DNA from: Glaesserella australis
GTDB lineage: Bacteria > Pseudomonadota > Gammaproteobacteria > Enterobacterales > Pasteurellaceae
Assembly: GCF_003260095.1 (NCBI RefSeq)
Contig: NZ_PTPX01000006.1
Coordinates: forward strand, 1-64,000
DNA length: 64,000 nucleotides
Reading direction: 5' to 3'
The position numbers were made by a program, and so were the translations under genes. Shown in pieces: positions 23,956-33,911 of the stretch. Positions within the stretch are counted from its first letter, which is position 1; each line of letters begins with the position of its first letter. The notes below the pieces were generated by a model that ran no database searches, had not been told where the DNA came from, and was given only the letters and a program-made list of their open reading frames with translations.

Positions 23956-24546
23956 ATGTCTGTTATCCCTATGGTTGTTGAGCAAAGCTCAAAAGGCGAA
24001 CGTGCCTACGATATTTATTCACGCTTGTTAAAAGAGCGTATTATTTTCTTAAATGGTGGCGTGGAAGATGAAATGGCGAAGCTGATTATCGCCCAAATGC
24101 TGTTTTTGGAAGCGGAAGATCCTGAAAAAGATATTTATCTCTACATCAACTCGCCGGGCGGCGTGGTGACGGCTGGTTTGGCGATTTATGATACGATGAA
24201 TTTTATCAAGCCTGATGTTTCTACATTATGTATGGGTCAAGCCTGTTCAATGGGGGCATTTTTGTTATCCGCTGGGGCGAAAGGCAAGCGTTTTGCGTTA
24301 CCAAATTCCCGTGTGATGATCCACCAACCACTTGGCGGCTATCGTGGTCAGGCAACAGATATTCAAATTCACGCCCAAGAGATTTTAAAACTCAAAGAGA
24401 TGCTCACTCGTAAAATGGCAGAGCATTGTTCACAGCCGTTTGATAAGGTTGCAGCCGATACAGAGCGAGATAATTTTATGTCTGCCGATGAAGCGAAAGC
24501 CTACGGTTTAATTGATGAAGTGGTTACGCATAGAGAGAGCAAATAA
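23956..24546 (+). CDS. clpP: ATP-dependent Clp protease proteolytic subunit
   Basis: Serine peptidase that forms the double-heptamer chamber degrading proteins fed by ClpX/ClpA. Catalytic Ser lies in [11 protein letters not shown] (about residue 100), His in MIHQPLGG (about 125), and Asp follows in ERDNFM. N-terminal [20 protein letters not shown] is typical. 196 residues. Its stop overlaps the clpX start (TAATG), giving coupled expression. Confidence 0.98.
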   Translation: MSVIPMVVEQSSKGERAYDIYSRLLKERIIFLNGGVEDEMAKLIIAQMLFLEAEDPEKDIYLYINSPGGVVTAGLAIYDTMNFIKPDVSTLCMGQACSMGAFLLSAGAKGKRFALPNSRVMIHQPLGGYRGQATDIQIHAQEILKLKEMLTRKMAEHCSQPFDKVAADTERDNFMSADEAKAYGLIDEVVTHRESK

Positions 24547-25799
24547 TGGCAAATTTTGAGAACACACCCCACTGTAGTTTTTGTGGCAAACGCCGCAATG
24601 AAGTTGATGCCTTAGTCGAGGGGACAGAGGGGCATATTTGTAACGAATGTATTGAAGAGTCTTACAATCTATTGAATGGTAAGAGCGAAGAGGCGATTGA
24701 GGAAGAAAGCCAAGCCGAAAGTGAAGACGTATTGGCAAAAGTGCCAACGCCACACGAAATTCACGCCCATTTAGATGATTATGTGATTGGGCAAGAACAC
24801 GCTAAAAAAGTGTTGTCGGTGGCGGTTTATAACCACTACAAGCGGTTACGTAATGCCCTTTCTGACAATAAAGAAAGTGAAGGTGTTGAACTCGGCAAAA
24901 GTAACATTTTGTTAATCGGTCCAACGGGAAGCGGTAAAACCTTATTGGCAGAAACATTGGCTCGCCGTTTAAATGTGCCGTTTGCTGTTGCGGACGCTAC
25001 AACGCTAACCCAAGCAGGTTATGTGGGCGAAGATGTGGAAAATGTGATCCAAAAATTGTTGATGAAATGCGATTTTGATAAAGATCAGGCGGAACGTGGC
25101 ATTATCTTTATCGATGAGATCGACAAGATCACCCGTAAATCTGAAAACCCATCGCTCACCCGTGATGTGTCAGGGGAAGGCGTTCAGCAGGCGTTGCTTA
25201 AACTGATTGAAGGCACGGTTGCCAACATCAATCCACAAGGCGGACGCAAACACCCGAAACAAGAGACGATTCCAGTCGATACGTCTAAGATCTTGTTTAT
25301 CTGTGGTGGGGCTTTTGCAGGATTAGATAAAATTGTGGAGTCTCGCACTAATATGCAAGGTGGCATTGGCTTTAAAGCGGAATTGAAAAAGGACAAAGAT
25401 CTCCAAGCCTTAACGGAATTATTTAAACAGGTGGAACCTGAAGATTTGGTGAAATTTGGCTTGATCCCTGAATTGATCGGGCGTTTGCCTGTGATCACAC
25501 CGCTTGAAGAACTTGATGAAAAAGCGTTAATCAACATTTTGACCGAACCGAAAAATGCGATTATCAAGCAGTATCAAGCCTTGTTCAAAATGGAAAATGT
25601 AGAGCTGAAATTCACCAAAGATGCTTTAGTTGCTATTGCTCAAAAAGCGATTTCTCGCAAAACAGGGGCAAGGGGCTTGCGTTCTATCGTAGAAAATCTC
25701 TTACTCGACACAATGTACGATTTACCGTCACTCAAAGCTAGCAAGGTAACAGTAGGTAAAAATTGTGTGGAGAAAGGGGAGAAGCCGAAGGTGGAGTAA
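24546..25799 (+). CDS. clpX: ClpX ATPase/specificity subunit
   Basis: AAA+ unfoldase delivering substrates to ClpP. The N-terminal zinc-binding domain has CSFCGK...CNEC (residues 10-35); Walker A is GPTGSGKT (about 125-132), Walker [11 protein letters not shown]. The IGF-type loop for ClpP docking is [11 protein letters not shown]-like ([11 protein letters not shown]). 417 residues, intact. Co-translated with clpP. Confidence 0.98.
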   Translation: MANFENTPHCSFCGKRRNEVDALVEGTEGHICNECIEESYNLLNGKSEEAIEEESQAESEDVLAKVPTPHEIHAHLDDYVIGQEHAKKVLSVAVYNHYKRLRNALSDNKESEGVELGKSNILLIGPTGSGKTLLAETLARRLNVPFAVADATTLTQAGYVGEDVENVIQKLLMKCDFDKDQAERGIIFIDEIDKITRKSENPSLTRDVSGEGVQQALLKLIEGTVANINPQGGRKHPKQETIPVDTSKILFICGGAFAGLDKIVESRTNMQGGIGFKAELKKDKDLQALTELFKQVEPEDLVKFGLIPELIGRLPVITPLEELDEKALINILTEPKNAIIKQYQALFKMENVELKFTKDALVAIAQKAISRKTGARGLRSIVENLLLDTMYDLPSLKASKVTVGKNCVEKGEKPKVE

Positions 25800-25804
25800 A
25801 AAAT

Positions 25805-25828
25805 GGGCAATGGATCTTTCCATTGTCC
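25805..25828 (+). terminator. terminator after clpX
   Basis: GGGCAATGG (25805-25813), loop ATCTTT, CCATTGTCC (25820-25828; one G-U pair), then TTTATTATTTT. Confidence 0.75.
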
Positions 25829-25887
25829 TTTATTATTTTAAAAGGCAGAAATATCTATTTAACATTAGTATTATTGAACTACATACT

Positions 25888-26889
25888 ATGAAAATTTGGC
25901 AAACCAAATCTCTCATCACTTGGCTACTGGCCCCGTTTTCGCTAATCTTTTGGTTGATTAGCCAAATTCGAGTAGCGTTATATCGCAAAGAAATCTTGAA
26001 ATCTTACCGCTCGCCTGTGCCAGTGTTAGTGGTGGGTAACATTTCTGTGGGCGGAAATGGCAAAACGCCTGTGGTGGTGTGGCTGGTGGAGCAGCTACAA
26101 CAACATAGCGTGAAAGTGGGTGTGATTTCTCGTGGCTATGGCGGTAAAAATAAAGTTTTTCCGCAGTTGGTGACGGAGGATAGTTCCCCTGAAATGATGG
26201 GCGATGAGCCTGTGTTGATCGCTCAACGCACCCAAGCTCCTGTTGCCATTTCACCGAATCGCCAGCAGAGTATTGAACTATTGCTTAGTCAGTTTGAACT
26301 AGATTTAATCGTTACCGACGATGGCTTGCAGCATTACGCTCTTGAGCGAGATATGGAATGGGTGGTGGTGGATGGCGAGCGCCGTTTGGGTAACGGTTTT
26401 GTATTACCTGCAGGTGGGTTGCGAGAGCTGCCTAGCCGCTTGAAGTCGGTACAAGCGGTGATTTGTAACGGAAAATTTGCAAAAGAAGGTGAATACGCAA
26501 TGCAACTTGAGTCTGAATGGGTGATTAACTTAAAAACAGGCGAGAAGAAGTTGATCCGTGAGTTTTACCAAAAACCTGTTATTGCCCTTGCAGGCATTGG
26601 CTATCCACCACGTTTTTTTAGCATGTTGCAAGGTTTTGGCATTCAGCTTGAAGATTGCTACAGCTTTGCCGATCATCAACCTTATTCTTTAGAGATAATT
26701 GAGCCTTTACAAAAAGGCGATTTGCCATTGTTGATGACCGAAAAAGATGCGGTAAAATGTCGTGCTTTTGCTCAAGAAAATTGGTGGTATGTGCCTATTT
26801 CTGCAAAATTTTCAGCGGAAGATACCGCTTGTTTATTAGATCCTGTACTTAAATTGGTGAGAGAAGAATATGAACGAAAAGCTGCTTAA
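25888..26889 (+). CDS. lpxK: tetraacyldisaccharide 4'-kinase
   Basis: Inner-membrane-associated P-loop kinase that phosphorylates the lipid A disaccharide at the 4' position. An N-terminal hydrophobic segment ([16 protein letters not shown]) precedes [19 protein letters not shown] (P-loop) and [20 protein letters not shown] is the Walker B-like/catalytic DD region. I start at ATG 25888 (MKIWQTKSL) because the frame upstream overlaps clpX and its terminator; the Shine-Dalgarno is weak. The end overlaps ycaR by 20 bases. Confidence 0.95.
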   Translation: MKIWQTKSLITWLLAPFSLIFWLISQIRVALYRKEILKSYRSPVPVLVVGNISVGGNGKTPVVVWLVEQLQQHSVKVGVISRGYGGKNKVFPQLVTEDSSPEMMGDEPVLIAQRTQAPVAISPNRQQSIELLLSQFELDLIVTDDGLQHYALERDMEWVVVDGERRLGNGFVLPAGGLRELPSRLKSVQAVICNGKFAKEGEYAMQLESEWVINLKTGEKKLIREFYQKPVIALAGIGYPPRFFSMLQGFGIQLEDCYSFADHQPYSLEIIEPLQKGDLPLLMTEKDAVKCRAFAQENWWYVPISAKFSAEDTACLLDPVLKLVREEYERKAA

Positions 26890-27055
26890 TAATCTTGCTT
26901 GTCCAGTGACGAATGCGAAGTTAGCGTGGGATAAAGAGAATAACCGCTTAATTAGCCGTGAAGCACAAGTTGCTTACCCAATAGAAAATGGTATTCCAGT
27001 ATTGTTACCTGAAAAAGGAGTACATATTGATTTTGATGCTTCTAGTATCAAATAG
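26870..27055 (+). CDS. ycaR: YcaR, Trm112-family small protein
   Basis: A 61-residue Trm112-like protein found with lpxK and kdsB in gammaproteobacteria. [16 protein letters not shown] and [12 protein letters not shown] are the family core; only one of the usual zinc-site cysteines is present. Its exact role is unclear. kdsB does not follow here; a terminator and the convergent capsule export operon do. Confidence 0.92.
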   Translation: MNEKLLNNLACPVTNAKLAWDKENNRLISREAQVAYPIENGIPVLLPEKGVHIDFDASSIK

Positions 27056-27084
27056 TAGTGGAAGCAATGTAGCGTTATTCATAT

Positions 27085-27119
27085 AAAAAGCCTTGAAATT
27101 CTGATATTCCAAGGCTTTT
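27085..27119. terminator. convergent terminator between ycaR and cpxA
   Basis: AAAAAGCCTTG (27085-27095) pairs with CAAGGCTTTT (27110-27119) with a partly paired interior; A and T runs on both sides suit both directions. Confidence 0.85.
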
Positions 27120-27133
27120 CTTCTTAGGTATAT

Positions 27134-27784
27134 TTAAATATTTTCATTATAGAATTTATAAGCGTCATCAATAGATGGGAATTGATGCATATGACCTTTG
27201 TTTAATACCATTGCATTATCACAGTATTCTTTGATTGATGCAGGGCTATGAGAAACTAAAATGATTGAACGATCTTTACGTTTTTCGAATAACTCATATT
27301 TACATTTCTCTGTAAAACGGGAGTCTCCAACCGCAATGACTTCGTCGATTAGATAGCAGTCAAATTCTACAGAAAGTGAGATAGCGAAAGCTAAACGTGC
27401 TTTCATTCCCGAAGAATATTTTTTTACAGGTTCATGAAGATATTCACCTAATTCAGAAAACTCCTCTGTAAAAGATTTCATATAATCTAAATCAGTCCCA
27501 TAAATTCGGCTAATAAAGCGGAGATTATCCATTCCTGTTAGGCTGCCTTGAAATGCGCCGCTAAAGGCAAGAGGCCATGAGATGCTCATTTGGCGATCAA
27601 TTATGCCTGTCGTTGGTGGTTCTACGCCACTCATTAAGCGGATAAGTGTAGATTTTCCCGCCCCATTTCGTCCTAAAATACCAATTTTTTCACCTTTTTT
27701 CAGTTCAAAATTAATATCGTGTAAAACTGTTTTCCAACCGTTTCTCGTATGATAACGCTTACTGACATTTCTTACACTAATCAT
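27134..27784 (-). CDS. cpxA: capsular polysaccharide ABC exporter, ATPase (CpxA/BexA/CtrD/KpsT)
   Basis: ATPase of the group-2-type capsule exporter. Walker [17 protein letters not shown] (about residue 38-46), signature [11 protein letters not shown], Walker [13 protein letters not shown], switch VSHS. 216 residues, as in H. influenzae BexA. Its ATG overlaps the cpxB stop (ATGA). Last gene of the leftward cpxDCBA operon. Confidence 0.95.
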   Translation of the reverse strand: MISVRNVSKRYHTRNGWKTVLHDINFELKKGEKIGILGRNGAGKSTLIRLMSGVEPPTTGIIDRQMSISWPLAFSGAFQGSLTGMDNLRFISRIYGTDLDYMKSFTEEFSELGEYLHEPVKKYSSGMKARLAFAISLSVEFDCYLIDEVIAVGDSRFTEKCKYELFEKRKDRSIILVSHSPASIKEYCDNAMVLNKGHMHQFPSIDDAYKFYNENI

Positions 27785-28578
27785 TGTGGCTCTATTCCTT
27801 TACTGAAGTTTCTTACCATGATTAAGCCAATTAGTAGCATTGCTAAATCACAAACTAAAAGAAATCCTATGTGTTCATAGGTGGGGATAGCATCACCAAA
27901 ATAGCCATGACGGAACATTTCTGAACCACTCACCATAGGTACCCACTGGAACATTTCTCTTGCTTGTTGGGGTAAGGTATGTAGAAAGAAAAAAGCACCA
28001 GAAAGTGGCATAAAAACAAAGCTTAATGTTCCCCAAATCTTTCCAAAGGCTTCAAATTTTTGAGCAATAGAACAAATAATTAGCCCGAGTCCTATAGCAA
28101 AAATCGCCATAATAAGCCATGCAATCACCATATAAAGTGGATCTTGTGGCATATCGATCCAGCCTATTGCAACAAAAGCAGACATAATTAATATTTGTGC
28201 AATAGTAGCACCGGCTATTTCTAAGAGCATTCTTGCGAAGATAGTATCTAGTACTCTCACATTACGATGGTAGAGCAGACTCAAATTTGATGAAATGGCT
28301 CCTATTGCCCTATTAGATGCATTACGCCACATCATCATAAGAGGGTAACCTGTAATTGCAAATGCAATAATGTTTAAGGTAGACATTTGATCTGCTCGGG
28401 TAAACTTCCAAAATAATGTTATCAATAGCGTCATCATTAAGGGCTCAACAAAAAGCCATAAGAAACCAATATTCTTACGCCCATATCTAGTGATAATTTC
28501 ACGCATAAGTAGGGCATAAATAACCCGTCCTTGAATTACCCAAGATCGCTTAAATGTGGTTCGGTCACCGTATCGCAT
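27781..28578 (-). CDS. cpxB: capsular polysaccharide ABC exporter, permease (CpxB/BexB/CtrC/KpsM)
   Basis: Inner-membrane ABC-2-type permease with about six membrane segments. [26 protein letters not shown] near the N-terminus and the [12 protein letters not shown]-like FFFLHTLP reentrant region are typical of the KpsM family. 265 residues, same as BexB. The start overlaps the cpxC stop (TAATG), so translation is coupled. Confidence 0.95.
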   Translation of the reverse strand: MRYGDRTTFKRSWVIQGRVIYALLMREIITRYGRKNIGFLWLFVEPLMMTLLITLFWKFTRADQMSTLNIIAFAITGYPLMMMWRNASNRAIGAISSNLSLLYHRNVRVLDTIFARMLLEIAGATIAQILIMSAFVAIGWIDMPQDPLYMVIAWLIMAIFAIGLGLIICSIAQKFEAFGKIWGTLSFVFMPLSGAFFFLHTLPQQAREMFQWVPMVSGSEMFRHGYFGDAIPTYEHIGFLLVCDLAMLLIGLIMVRNFSKGIEPQ

Positions 28579-29705
28579 TAGTTTTTATGCTCTCTAATAC
28601 TTGCAATTAATAATCCTAAAACGCCATATAACATTAAACCAATAATGAAGGTTGCTAAAATATTATATAAACGATAAGGTTCCAATGCCCAGTCAGGTTT
28701 ACTTGGTTTATCAATTACTTCTAAGTAAAGCTGTTGACGATCTGCTTCTCCACGGGTGTTTTGTAATGATGTCATTGCAGCGGTAAGTTGTTGTTGTGCA
28801 AGTTCGTTGGCTAACACAAGACGTTGATATTCTGCTGTTTGCGTCGTAATTGAGTTATTACTTCCCGAGAGTGATTTAGATTGTTGATCAATTTCCTTAC
28901 GTAAGCTTTTTTGGCGCATTTCTAATGCAGCTACTTGGGGATTATCAGGTGTAATAGAAAGTAGCTGTGCTAATTGTGTTTCTACTCGGATTAATTCACT
29001 TTTTAAAGAGGAGATTAATGAGAGCTGAACACCTGATTGTGCAGGTAAGTCAAAAATTTTATTTTTAACACGATATTTAGTAAGCGCTTCAGCTGTATCA
29101 TTTACATTTTTTTCTGCTTCTTGAACCGCTTGTGTTGCATAAGAAAGCGTATCTTTTCTTGCTCGCTCATTCAAACGGTTAATCAACTCTTCACCCATAT
29201 CAAGTAGCTTTTGGTTTATAAGCTGCCCTTCAGCGGCATCAAAAGCACGGACTTTTAATGTTGAAATCCCAGAGACTGAATCTAAATTGATACTTAAATG
29301 ATCTTTAAAATAGCGGAAAAAGGCTTCTTGGGAATCATTCAAACCTAACCCATTGAAACGGCTAAAAATATCTCCTTTAGAATCATAAAAACTTTTTACT
29401 GGAATCGTTTGTTGTAGTTGTTCTAATGCAGTTAATGAACGCATATATTCTTGAACTGTATAGGCATCATCTTGAGAACGTGAAAATCCTGTACTCTGTA
29501 GCAATGCTCCAAATCCCGTTAAAGAAGATTGATTTTTAGGAGAACGAACCACAAAACTTGATTCTGAAATATAAATATCTGAAGCAAATCCACCAAAATA
29601 AACGATAGATGCTGTTGTTGGTAGAATTACCGTGAGCCATAATAATGGTTTAGCAAACCAACGTTTCTTTTTTTTCTGTTTTGAAATTTGTACAGACTCT
29701 GTCAT
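28578..29705 (-). CDS. cpxC: capsule export inner-membrane/periplasmic adaptor (CpxC/BexC/CtrB/KpsE)
   Basis: PCP-type protein bridging the ABC transporter to the outer-membrane channel. A basic N-terminus and membrane segment (about residues 17-40) lead to a long periplasmic coiled-coil domain (about 180-330, with QEAEKNVNDTAEALTKYR) and a second membrane segment near 350-370 preceded by the proline-rich PSKPDWALEPYRLYN. 375 residues, as in BexC. Confidence 0.95.
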   Translation of the reverse strand: MTESVQISKQKKKKRWFAKPLLWLTVILPTTASIVYFGGFASDIYISESSFVVRSPKNQSSLTGFGALLQSTGFSRSQDDAYTVQEYMRSLTALEQLQQTIPVKSFYDSKGDIFSRFNGLGLNDSQEAFFRYFKDHLSINLDSVSGISTLKVRAFDAAEGQLINQKLLDMGEELINRLNERARKDTLSYATQAVQEAEKNVNDTAEALTKYRVKNKIFDLPAQSGVQLSLISSLKSELIRVETQLAQLLSITPDNPQVAALEMRQKSLRKEIDQQSKSLSGSNNSITTQTAEYQRLVLANELAQQQLTAAMTSLQNTRGEADRQQLYLEVIDKPSKPDWALEPYRLYNILATFIIGLMLYGVLGLLIASIREHKN

Positions 29706-29714
29706 GCTCTACTC

Positions 29715-30911
29715 CTATAATGCCTTAACATTGCTGATTGTACTTGTTACTGGTGACGTTAAAGAGAAGATCATTCTCAAGAATTTTTGGAATTCAGCCA
29801 GTGGTGCATTTGATACATACACAATATCTTTATCCTGCATTGGGAAACGCTGTAGCAAAAACATCGATTTTGGATCGAGTAAATTGACACTGTATACGGT
29901 TGGTACATCAATGCCTACACCATATCCTTTAGCTTCCCAAATTTGTTGTTGTTCCAAATCAAGTTGCCCGAATGGAATGTGGCGGAATACAAATATACCA
30001 CGTGGATCAGAGCGGTCATCAATAAGACCACCCATTTTACCGATGGCTTCTGCTAGGGTAATACCACGAGTAGAGAATTTCACCTGCTGATTTGAACCAA
30101 CAGCTCCCAAACCAGTAAAACTATAAGGGGTTGTTAAGAGTGAAACTACATCACCAGAACGAAGAGTAATATTTTGTGTTGGATCTGAAATCAGTGTTTC
30201 AAAAGCTAAGGTTTTAACTTGATGTCCGCGTGTAAGTTGGATCGTAACGTCTTGAATATCAGCCTGAGAACCACCAACGGCAGATACTGCGTCTAGTACT
30301 CTTTCTCCACCAGACGTCAGCGGCATACGAATAGTATTTCCTTGACGGATAACGGTAACATCTGATGAATTGTTATTCACAATACGAACCAAAGCTTGTG
30401 GCTGATTAGCTTTACGTGCAAGTCTTGCGACTATCAGCGTTTGGATACTTTCAGGTGTTTTTCCTACGACAGAAATGTTGCCAACAAACGGAACAGAAAC
30501 TGTGCCATTGTTGCTTACCATTTGTGGTGGAAGTTGGGTTAAATGCCCACTACCTTGCCCTTCTATTGATAGCGTTCCACCAAATAATACCGCTGGAGGA
30601 GCTTCCCAAATAGAAATTTCTAGCATATCGCCTACATTCGCTGTACCTGCATACCCACTTCCACCTTGTAACCTATCAAACCCTGAAAACAGTTGGCTCT
30701 CTTGTGCACGATATAATCCTTGAACTATCTGGTTATTCAACTCAACAAGGTTTACGTCTGGTAGTTGCTGATTTTCATTGACTTCAGTTACTTTACTATA
30801 GCTAGGGCCTGATGTGGGTAAGGAGCTGCAAGCAGTAAGTAATAACCCTAAAAGAATTACTGATAAAGGAGTATATGAGATTTTCATCTTAACTGTTACC
30901 TTATTTTTCAA
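29715..30911 (-). CDS. cpxD: outer-membrane polysaccharide export lipoprotein (CpxD/BexD/CtrA)
   Basis: Wza-family outer-membrane channel lipoprotein for capsule export. Lipobox LLTACSS with Cys 28; a Poly_export domain follows (GDMLEISIWEAPP, GTVSVPFVGNISVVGKTPESIQ) and SLBB domains. The start may be TTG 30911, with AAAGGA 7 bases upstream, or ATG 30887 with poorer spacing; both keep the signal peptide. First gene of the cpxDCBA operon, divergent from the biosynthesis genes. Confidence 0.94.
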   Translation of the reverse strand: MKNKVTVKMKISYTPLSVILLGLLLTACSSLPTSGPSYSKVTEVNENQQLPDVNLVELNNQIVQGLYRAQESQLFSGFDRLQGGSGYAGTANVGDMLEISIWEAPPAVLFGGTLSIEGQGSGHLTQLPPQMVSNNGTVSVPFVGNISVVGKTPESIQTLIVARLARKANQPQALVRIVNNNSSDVTVIRQGNTIRMPLTSGGERVLDAVSAVGGSQADIQDVTIQLTRGHQVKTLAFETLISDPTQNITLRSGDVVSLLTTPYSFTGLGAVGSNQQVKFSTRGITLAEAIGKMGGLIDDRSDPRGIFVFRHIPFGQLDLEQQQIWEAKGYGVGIDVPTVYSVNLLDPKSMFLLQRFPMQDKDIVYVSNAPLAEFQKFLRMIFSLTSPVTSTISNVKAL

Positions 30912-31201
30912 ATTAAATTCCTTTAATTATATCTCAAAAGACCTAATTCAGGTGCTAATTTAGCTTTATATATTACCATATTTTGAACAATTGTAGGACA
31001 TAGCCAGTATATGAATAATTATACTATGGATTAATCACTGGAACATGGGGAAGAAATAAATTTAATTACTAAATATAGTAGGATTTTATGGTTACATCAT
31101 GTAAAATTAGCTAGATTTATGGCTAAACATGTAATGTATAGTAAATACAGGCCATTATGGATTATGGAAAATTTTTTACTTAAGAGTTAAGTGAGTAACT
31201 A
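30912..31201. promoter_or_regulatory. divergent control region between capsule export and biosynthesis
   Basis: A 290-base, very AT-rich region that must hold promoters for both capsule operons. I see no JUMPstart/ops sequence and no convincing -35/-10 pair on either strand; TATACT (31020-31025) is one possible rightward -10. No coding potential is visible. Confidence 0.45.
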
Positions 31202-32839
31202 ATGAAAAAAATTCTTATTATTGGGCATAATCAAGCTAATAATGAACATTTGGAATCTCTTTTCCAAAAATTTGGAATGAATAAAGCATTACCTTCAAGA
31301 CGAGAAGGTCTTACTCCTATCCAAATTGGAGAATTACTAAATAAAGTAATCAAGTTACAAGTATCTCAAGAGAAAAGTATAAATGTAGATGGTGTAAGCT
31401 TACCTAAGAAGTTGCCAACAAATATTAGTAAGCGTCGTTTTAAGAAAGCATTAAGTAAAAGAGATAAGAATTTTTCGACAGCTTCTCAAATGATTCCTAA
31501 ATCGACGTGGGACTATATACCTATGGATTTACTCATTGCTAATGTCGATAATGAATTTTGGGGATGGGCAGATAAAAATGCTATAGATCACTTAGAATAT
31601 TGGAAGGAGATTGACCCATCTATATTGTTCGTATTTGCATATGATCATCCAGAGTCTATATTTTTTGAACTTAATAATAGAAAAGAAATTGCAAGTAAAG
31701 AAGAAATTGTAGAAAGTATAAAAGATTGGAATGAATATAATTCTAAATTTCTACTATTTTTAGAAAAAAATCCAGATAATATTATTATTGTAAATAATGA
31801 GAGACTTCATCAGCAAGAGCAAATTTCTATAAAATCAATATGTAGCCGAGTTATTCCAGATTATATTGGGAAGAATAATGGGATGAGTATACCATCTTAT
31901 TCAGAACAACGTGAATATAGGAAGCTACCTTCTTCATTATCCGTCATAGTAAGTAATATCATTAGTAGTTTTCCTGGGATAGCTAGTACTTATAACAAAC
32001 TGCAAGACATATCTCATCTTCCTTTTTATAATAGTAGTTCTGAAAATACTATAAGTATAGACGAACATATTGATGCATGGATTGATGCAAATCTTAGAGA
32101 AAGAGAATTAAATAGTGTATTAAGTTTGAATGAAACACTAAATTTCCAAAATAAAAAATATGATGCTAAGCTTAATCTTTCTAATAAAGAAAAAGAATTA
32201 CTTATATCTCAGGTATATAATCTCCAAGAAGAGATTGAGAAAGTTTATTTGGATAATTCTAAATTAAAAAAAATAAATCTGGATTTTTCCAAAAAAGATA
32301 AAGCTTATATTGATGAGTTAAGTAAAAAAGATAAGGAAATAAATAATTTAAATAAGCTTAATCTGAAATTGGAGCAAGACTATTCAGAATTAGAGAAGGC
32401 TAAAGAAAGAATTTCAGATGACAATAAGTTATTATTAGAAGAACTATACGTTATTCAAGAGAAAATGGAACATAATTTGTATAGTGATACTAAAAGAAAT
32501 ACTACTTGTTTAGTAGGGGCATCCAATATAATTAGGAACCAAATTAAATACAAATTGGGAGCATTAATGATAAAACAAAGTAAAAGTTTTTTAGGAATGT
32601 TAACACTGCCATTACAGCTCTCAAGTACATATAAAAGAGAAATTAAATTAGAAATTAATAATATCAATAATTTAGAAGAATATGTTGACTTTTATGATGC
32701 AGAAAAACTCAAAAAACATTTATCTTATAGATTAGGAGATGTGTTTGTACAAAACTTTAACAATCCATTTAAATGTTTTATATTACCATTTAAATTGATT
32801 CATACATCATTTGATTTTAAGAGAAAAATAAAAAAATAG
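31202..32839 (+). CDS. capsule-locus protein, sulfotransferase-like N-terminus plus coiled coil
   Basis: Not firmly recognised. Residues 1-270 look like a P-loop sulfotransferase fold: KKILIIGHNQANNEHLESLF at the start, ALPSRREGLTP, then DPSILFVFAYDHPESIF and NPDNIIIVNNERL, which resemble the PAPS-binding strand and later helix of sulfotransferases. The canonical SGTT loop is absent. A long coiled coil (about 300-425, Lys/Glu rich) and a basic C-terminal segment follow. It is first in the AT-rich capsule operon, so a role in modifying or polymerising the capsule is likely; the activity is a guess. Confidence 0.5.
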   Translation: MKKILIIGHNQANNEHLESLFQKFGMNKALPSRREGLTPIQIGELLNKVIKLQVSQEKSINVDGVSLPKKLPTNISKRRFKKALSKRDKNFSTASQMIPKSTWDYIPMDLLIANVDNEFWGWADKNAIDHLEYWKEIDPSILFVFAYDHPESIFFELNNRKEIASKEEIVESIKDWNEYNSKFLLFLEKNPDNIIIVNNERLHQQEQISIKSICSRVIPDYIGKNNGMSIPSYSEQREYRKLPSSLSVIVSNIISSFPGIASTYNKLQDISHLPFYNSSSENTISIDEHIDAWIDANLRERELNSVLSLNETLNFQNKKYDAKLNLSNKEKELLISQVYNLQEEIEKVYLDNSKLKKINLDFSKKDKAYIDELSKKDKEINNLNKLNLKLEQDYSELEKAKERISDDNKLLLEELYVIQEKMEHNLYSDTKRNTTCLVGASNIIRNQIKYKLGALMIKQSKSFLGMLTLPLQLSSTYKREIKLEINNINNLEEYVDFYDAEKLKKHLSYRLGDVFVQNFNNPFKCFILPFKLIHTSFDFKRKIKK

Positions 32840-32848
32840 GAAAAGTAT

Positions 32849-33901
32849 ATGGCAGAACATATTTTCAAAATGCTTAAGTCAATGGAATTAGATAATGACT
32901 TTCTAAGTGTTGTTAATAAATCAAAAGAATTATTGGATAATAAAAACTTCGAAAGTATACATGCGATAATCCAATCAAATATGAATAGGATTATTCATGG
33001 ACTACATAATAGAATTTATACTTATTGGGATAATCCTATTCCCATATATGAAACATCTAAAACTCCTTTAAGTTATGCTGTAGATACTAAAGATATAATA
33101 GATGTAGAAAAATTACCTGTAATTATTTCATTAACTACAATTAGTGGAAGATTGGGGAGATTGCATAAAACAATTGAGAGTATTAAGAATCAAACTGCAG
33201 AAATACATAGTATAAATCTATATATTTCTGAAGAGCCTTTTTTATTAGATGTTGGAATTAACAGAAATAGTGATGAGTTAGCTAACCTTCATAAATTAGG
33301 TGTAAATATATATTCTGTACCTAATACGGGTCCTTATAGAAAACAAATACCTATAATTTATCAGTTAAAGAAAAATAATGCATCTTCATTAACACCTATA
33401 GTTACTATTGATGATGATGTTATTTATCCAAATGATATTATTAATAGATTTCTAGAAGTTAAAGAATATGCTGTTGTAGCTCATAGGGGTAGATGTATAT
33501 CTTTAGATAATAATAGTATTGGTCCTTATAATACTTTTTATGCTCCTAAAGATAAGAAACATTATTTAAACTTAGGAACTGGAAAAAATGGGATATTATA
33601 TAGATTAGGCTTTTTCCCAGATAAAATAAGTAATTATATTGGGCCATTACTTATCCCAACAGCTGATGATTTATGGTGTAAATGGATTACTGCATTTTGT
33701 TGTATTCCTACAGTAATTTTAGAGCCTGAAGCGGCATATAATCCTGAATTAGATTTTCCTGAATCAGATCCTAAAGATAAAAATGGATTATTCCATAAAT
33801 TTAATAATAAAGGAAGCAATGATATATCTATAAAAGGTCTAGAAAATTACTATAATTTTGTTTTCGGGAAAAATCTATTTTCTATTTATTCTTTCAAATA
33901 A
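32849..33901 (+). CDS. capsule glycosyltransferase-like protein (GT-A type)
   Basis: Cytoplasmic glycosyltransferase-like protein. After an unassigned N-terminal 90 residues, VIISLTTISGRLGRLHKTIESI starts a domain with VTIDDDVIYP (near residue 186) as the likely metal/nucleotide-sugar site and DDLWCKW near 275. The same domain forms the C-terminal half of the next protein, so the two probably arose by duplication. Sugar donor and acceptor are unknown. Composition is very AT-rich, like its neighbours. Confidence 0.65.
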   Translation: MAEHIFKMLKSMELDNDFLSVVNKSKELLDNKNFESIHAIIQSNMNRIIHGLHNRIYTYWDNPIPIYETSKTPLSYAVDTKDIIDVEKLPVIISLTTISGRLGRLHKTIESIKNQTAEIHSINLYISEEPFLLDVGINRNSDELANLHKLGVNIYSVPNTGPYRKQIPIIYQLKKNNASSLTPIVTIDDDVIYPNDIINRFLEVKEYAVVAHRGRCISLDNNSIGPYNTFYAPKDKKHYLNLGTGKNGILYRLGFFPDKISNYIGPLLIPTADDLWCKWITAFCCIPTVILEPEAAYNPELDFPESDPKDKNGLFHKFNNKGSNDISIKGLENYYNFVFGKNLFSIYSFK

Positions 33902-33911
33902 GGTTGTGTTT

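Noticed and set aside
30912-31201. JUMPstart/ops element ahead of the capsule operon
   Set aside because: I could not find GGCGGTAG or the wider JUMPstart pattern on either strand.
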